Under the pieces are notes generated by a model, which worked only from the letters and a program-made list of their open reading frames with translations, was not told the DNA's origin and searched no databases. Shown here piece after piece: positions 5,452-8,323 of a stretch of DNA of 8,323 bases. The stretch lies in NCBI GenBank assembly GCA_003557565.1, contig PWOG01000151.1, positions 1-8,323 of the forward strand, read 5' to 3'. The stretch comes from Desulfobulbaceae bacterium. Its GTDB lineage: Bacteria > Desulfobacterota > Desulfobulbia > Desulfobulbales > Desulfurivibrionaceae. Made by a program: the position numbers and the translations under genes. Positions within the stretch are counted from its first letter, which is position 1. Every line of letters begins with the position of its first letter.

Positions 5452-7134
5452 TCATCCCCGGGGCAGAGCAACCACCATGGTCGCTCCGCCGCCCCGGAGG
5501 GGGGTGTTCACCTCGATGCTGCCGCCCAGATCATCGATGATCCCGGCGCAGATGGAGAGCCCCAGACCGGTGCCTTCACCGACTGGCTTGGTGGAATAAA
5601 AGGGGTCGAAAATCCTGGTCCGGATTTCTTCCGGCACTCCCGGGCCGTTGTCAGCCACCGTCAGTACCACCCATGGCTCCCGGTGTTCGGTCTGGACCTC
5701 GATGCGGCCCCGGTGGCCGATGGCCTGCATACCGTTGAGCATCAGATTGATGATTACCTGTTCCAGCTCGCCGGGGTCCGCGATTACCGGAGGCAGAGGC
5801 TGCAGGGCCAATTCCAGGTCGATCTCTCTTTTTTCCAGATCGGTATTCAAAAGCAGTACGGCACGTTCGATAATACTGTTTACCTCGCACTCCTCCCGGA
5901 CCCGGTCGGAATGGCTTGAGTTGCGGGCAAAGCTCAACAGGCCCTTGATGATTTCACTGCTTCTCTGGGTCTGCTCGGCGATTATCTCCAGCCTCTCTTG
6001 CTGGGCCAAGGTAAGGTTGTCGTCCTTTAACAGCAGTCTGGCATAACCCAGGATGCTGGCCAGGGGAGTATTCAGTTCATGGGCCACCCCGGCGGAAAGA
6101 TGGCCGATGGCCGCCAGCTTTTCAGCTCGGAAAAAAAGCTGAGCCTTCTTTTTTTCCGCGGTGATATCGCGGAAGGTTATTACCCGGCCGACAAAATTGC
6201 CCTGGGGATCCAGCATTCGGTTGGAATCGGCGGAGAACAGCAGTTCTTTGCCGTCGGGGGCCTGGTAGCTGAATTCCGCCCCGGCAGGCTCTTCGCCGGC
6301 GGCCAGCAGGTCACTGATCGCCGGGAAAAGCCGGGTCAGGGGTACACCCGTGATGTCGGACTCGCTGTGGCCGGTGATTTCTCCGGCCGCCCGGTTGCAG
6401 GTGGTGACCAGTCCGTCGGGATCGATAACCAGCAGGCCTTCCGACAGGCTTTCAATCACCGTGGCCAGTTTGTTCTTCTCCTGGAGATAAAACTGCCGCT
6501 GCTGCTGCTCGGCAAGTTCGGCCCGTTTTTTATCGCTGATATCCAGGGCCACCTCGATCACCCGGGTTACCGTTCCGTCCTCATCCCGGGCAAAGGGGGT
6601 GGTGACCACGTTGAAAAACTTCCCCTTTTTTTCAACATCGCGAACCAGGGCCGGCTTACCGGTGGCAAAGGTCTCCATGGCCGGGCAGCCCATGCCGGGA
6701 GATTCCCGGGCGCAGTAAATCTCGAAGCAGTTATGACCCACTATCTCCCGGCGGCGGGAGTCCACCAGCAATTGGCGCTGTTTTTCGTTGCAGCGCTGGA
6801 CCTTGAAATCCCGGTCAATGATGGAAATGCCAACCCCGGTGGCATCGAAAATGGCCTGCATTTCATCTTTGGCCTGCTGCAGTTCGTTGACATTTTTGTT
6901 GAGAAAATCCAGGATCTGGGTAAAGGAGTCGGCGATGATGCCGATGGGGTCCAGGTCAATCAGGGTTTGATCGTCCAGCTCATCGTAGCCCAGCGGCGAG
7001 GTGCCCATGATCTTGAGCAGATGATTGGTCTTGTCTCTGATATAAGCGATATGCCGCTGATTGGCCGCTTCCAGGGCCGCCAGGCGATCCTGTTCGGGTA
7101 AGCCTCCTGCTTGTTCCCTGGTGGCTTTGTTCAT
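5452..7134 (-). CDS. Cytoplasmic two-PAS sensor histidine kinase (NtrB-like)
   Basis: A 560-residue kinase that should phosphorylate the regulator encoded next to it. No membrane segments are visible, so it senses a cytoplasmic cue. Residues 1-90 are mostly helical and acidic and match no domain I recognise. PAS 1 (about 90-200) carries a cysteine group, C115, C136, C141 and C150 (CFEIYC, then GMGCP), reminiscent of PAS domains with redox- or metal-responsive cysteines. PAS 2 (about 218-328) ends in GRVITFRDITAEKKK. The kinase core has the H-box GVAHELNTPLAS (H352), the N-box with N463 and N467 (NLMLNGMQA), DNGPGV (495-500), FDPFYSTK and GTGLGLS (521-527). The start is set by the ATGA overlap with the TusA-like stop at 7131-7134, implying coupled translation with that sulfur carrier. 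The signal is unknown; a sulfur or redox cue is inferred from context and cysteines. Confidence 0.93.
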   Translation of the reverse strand: MNKATREQAGGLPEQDRLAALEAANQRHIAYIRDKTNHLLKIMGTSPLGYDELDDQTLIDLDPIGIIADSFTQILDFLNKNVNELQQAKDEMQAIFDATGVGISIIDRDFKVQRCNEKQRQLLVDSRRREIVGHNCFEIYCARESPGMGCPAMETFATGKPALVRDVEKKGKFFNVVTTPFARDEDGTVTRVIEVALDISDKKRAELAEQQQRQFYLQEKNKLATVIESLSEGLLVIDPDGLVTTCNRAAGEITGHSESDITGVPLTRLFPAISDLLAAGEEPAGAEFSYQAPDGKELLFSADSNRMLDPQGNFVGRVITFRDITAEKKKAQLFFRAEKLAAIGHLSAGVAHELNTPLASILGYARLLLKDDNLTLAQQERLEIIAEQTQRSSEIIKGLLSFARNSSHSDRVREECEVNSIIERAVLLLNTDLEKREIDLELALQPLPPVIADPGELEQVIINLMLNGMQAIGHRGRIEVQTEHREPWVVLTVADNGPGVPEEIRTRIFDPFYSTKPVGEGTGLGLSICAGIIDDLGGSIEVNTPLRGGGATMVVALPRG

Positions 7135-7388
7135 TTTGGCTGCCCCACGACGATTTGGTAGTACTTGTTGACCTTGATGACATCCACCTGATAGCCCATT
7201 TTTCGGGCCGATTCCGGTACGGTGATGGTGGCGTTGCGGTGATCCGTGCTGATCACCAGCCGGAGCCGGCCGCTGTTGATTTCCGGGCGGCGCTGGTTAA
7301 GCTCTTTGAGCACCACCAGCAGGCAGGCCGGGCAAACCTGGCCAATTACATTAATTTCGAGAATTTCTGGTGTTGGGTTGGCAGACAT
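7131..7388 (-). CDS. TusA/SirA-like sulfur carrier with CPAC motif
   Basis: An 85-residue protein of TusA length and layout. The first strand (EILEINVIGQV) leads into C19-P20-A21-C22 at the start of helix 1 (LLVVLKELN), followed by RLRLVISTDHRNATITVPESARKMGYQV, the usual second strand and helix. TusA proteins carry sulfur as a persulfide on the first Cys of CPxP; here the second Pro is replaced by Cys, giving CPxC and a possible disulfide or a second acceptor. It starts four bases after the YeeE-family stop, and its own stop overlaps the kinase ATG. YeeE-TusA neighbours or fusions are common, with TusA accepting sulfur from the imported compound. The family is clear; the altered motif makes the exact chemistry uncertain. 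Confidence 0.88.
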   Translation of the reverse strand: MSANPTPEILEINVIGQVCPACLLVVLKELNQRRPEINSGRLRLVISTDHRNATITVPESARKMGYQVDVIKVNKYYQIVVGQPK

Positions 7389-7392
7389 GGGT

Positions 7393-8323
7393 TTACCTGA
7401 AAATAATACGGGACAGCATCAATGATCCAAGCCAGGCTCCGACCAGCAGCCCGAAGGTGAAAAGTATGGCCTGTAAAGACAGTAGTGGCAGGCCCCCCAG
7501 AATGAATGTAAGGTTGCAGCCACCGGCAATTCGGGCCCCCAGCAGCACCAGGATGCCACCGCCGAAGGCGGTAAATCCCTGGCGAAGCGACGGCCAACCG
7601 TGCAGCCGAAGTGTCCCGAGCATCAAGGCGCTGGCCAGAGCGCCCAGGATAACCCCCACCAAGAGAGGAAGATCGGTTATAAAAATCAGGTCGACCCGGG
7701 GGCCGGGGCCCCCGCTTAATTCACCGACAACGGTTTCGACCACCCGGGAGTCCTGTTGAAAAAAAGCAAGTTGGGCTACATGGCCTGGGGCCACCAGCAG
7801 TTCCAGAAATGCCGCGATTTTGGTATAGGCGGTGGAGACGGCCATGGGCCAGCCCCCCAGGATGTATATCAGCAGATTAAGGGCCGCCAGGATAAGCGCC
7901 ACCCGCCAGGGTTGTATGTAGCCATCGATCACCGTGTCGACCCGGATTTTGCCTTGGCGCTGCCAGATAAGCAGCGGCAGAGAGCCAAGGGCGATCAGCA
8001 CCCAGGGGATTGAACCGCCGAGACTTGCCGGGGTCTGGAGGAGGGTGGTGTTGCCGGTGACCAGGGTGAGGTCGTGCAGCCCATTGACCAGGGGATGGAT
8101 TTCGGCATAAAGCATGCTGCCGGCCATCATCCCGATAAAGGCGATGAGGCTGGTCAGGTTGCCGCTGCCCAGTTTGTACAGGGTCCCCACCACGCAACCG
8201 CCGGCCAGCACCATGCCGACCCCGAACAGCAGCCCGCCGGCAAATACGGTCAGGGAAATATCACTGCTGTAGGTTGGGGGCAGGTCGGCGGGAATAACTC
8301 CGGCGGCGCGGGCCAGCTGAAAA
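7393..8323 (-). CDS. YeeE/YedE-family sulfur-compound permease, 5' end beyond the window
   Basis: An inner-membrane transporter; characterised relatives import thiosulfate. The frame stays open to the right edge (309 residues visible, no stop), so the Met at 8214 is internal. Two copies of the family signature are present: GGLLFGVGMVLAGGCVVG near the visible N-terminus and GARIAGGCNLTFILGG near the C-terminus. Each GGC cysteine (visible residues 43 and 269) would lie in the conduit formed by the two inverted halves. About eight hydrophobic segments are seen, along with the half-motif GGWPMAVSTAYTK. These two are the only cysteines in the visible part. It is followed after four bases by the TusA-like gene, an arrangement that suggests hand-over of imported sulfur. 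The substrate is inferred from the family. Genes further upstream and the operon promoter are outside the window. Confidence 0.9.
   Translation of the reverse strand, partial: FQLARAAGVIPADLPPTYSSDISLTVFAGGLLFGVGMVLAGGCVVGTLYKLGSGNLTSLIAFIGMMAGSMLYAEIHPLVNGLHDLTLVTGNTTLLQTPASLGGSIPWVLIALGSLPLLIWQRQGKIRVDTVIDGYIQPWRVALILAALNLLIYILGGWPMAVSTAYTKIAAFLELLVAPGHVAQLAFFQQDSRVVETVVGELSGGPGPRVDLIFITDLPLLVGVILGALASALMLGTLRLHGWPSLRQGFTAFGGGILVLLGARIAGGCNLTFILGGLPLLSLQAILFTFGLLVGAWLGSLMLSRIIFR

Noticed and set aside
5439..5471. Regulator start at ATG 5471 or 5441
   Set aside because: The 5471 start would add an unconserved-looking stretch overlapping the kinase end and lacks a good ribosome-binding site. 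ATG 5441 is only two bases from GGAGG, whereas 5438 is at five.
7393..8214. YeeE-family gene starting at the Met at 8214
   Set aside because: The frame upstream stays open to the window edge and encodes the family-typical FAGGLLFGVG just before that Met, so the true start lies outside the window.

Overview
All convincing genes in this window lie on the minus strand, so they are read from the right edge to the left. The high-GC sequence, a sigma54 circuit, a PAS-type cytoplasmic NtrB-like kinase with an NtrC-like regulator, and sulfur-trafficking genes together suggest a Gram-negative bacterium with an outer membrane. An anaerobic sulfur-cycling member of the Desulfobacterota (Desulfobulbales-like) fits best. 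That placement is inferred from gene content and protein style, not from a marker gene.

Right block (8323 to 4080), probably one operon that starts beyond the right edge: a YeeE/YedE-family sulfur-compound permease (5' end cut by the window), a small TusA-like sulfur carrier 4 bases downstream, a soluble two-PAS histidine kinase whose ATG overlaps the TusA stop codon (ATGA), and an NtrC-type sigma54 activator 13 bases further on. The tight spacing joins sulfur import and transfer to signal transduction.

Middle non-coding block (4079 to 3735, 345 bases): a C-rich (on the transcript) 15-base triple repeat just after the regulator stop, a weak hairpin, a cluster of GAAAC/GTTTC half-sites, a consensus-perfect sigma54 promoter, a GC-rich 5' UTR hairpin, and two tandem AGGAGG ribosome-binding sites, the upstream one serving a possible 12-residue leader ORF.

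Left block (3734 to 150): a 786-residue lipoprotein made of two copies of a double rhodanese module (four rhodanese folds, two with a catalytic cysteine), then a 395-residue outer-membrane porin of the phosphate-selective O/P type. Downstream of the porin, at 12-120, is a long imperfect hairpin whose base-pair exceptions are almost all G.T wobbles on the plus strand.

Working model (inference): the kinase/regulator pair senses a sulfur or redox cue and, through sigma54, switches on a cell-surface rhodanese plus porin that capture and admit sulfane-sulfur compounds. YeeE then carries the sulfur compound across the inner membrane and TusA accepts the sulfur in the cytoplasm. The whole could be a self-contained, regulated outer-to-inner-membrane sulfur acquisition route.
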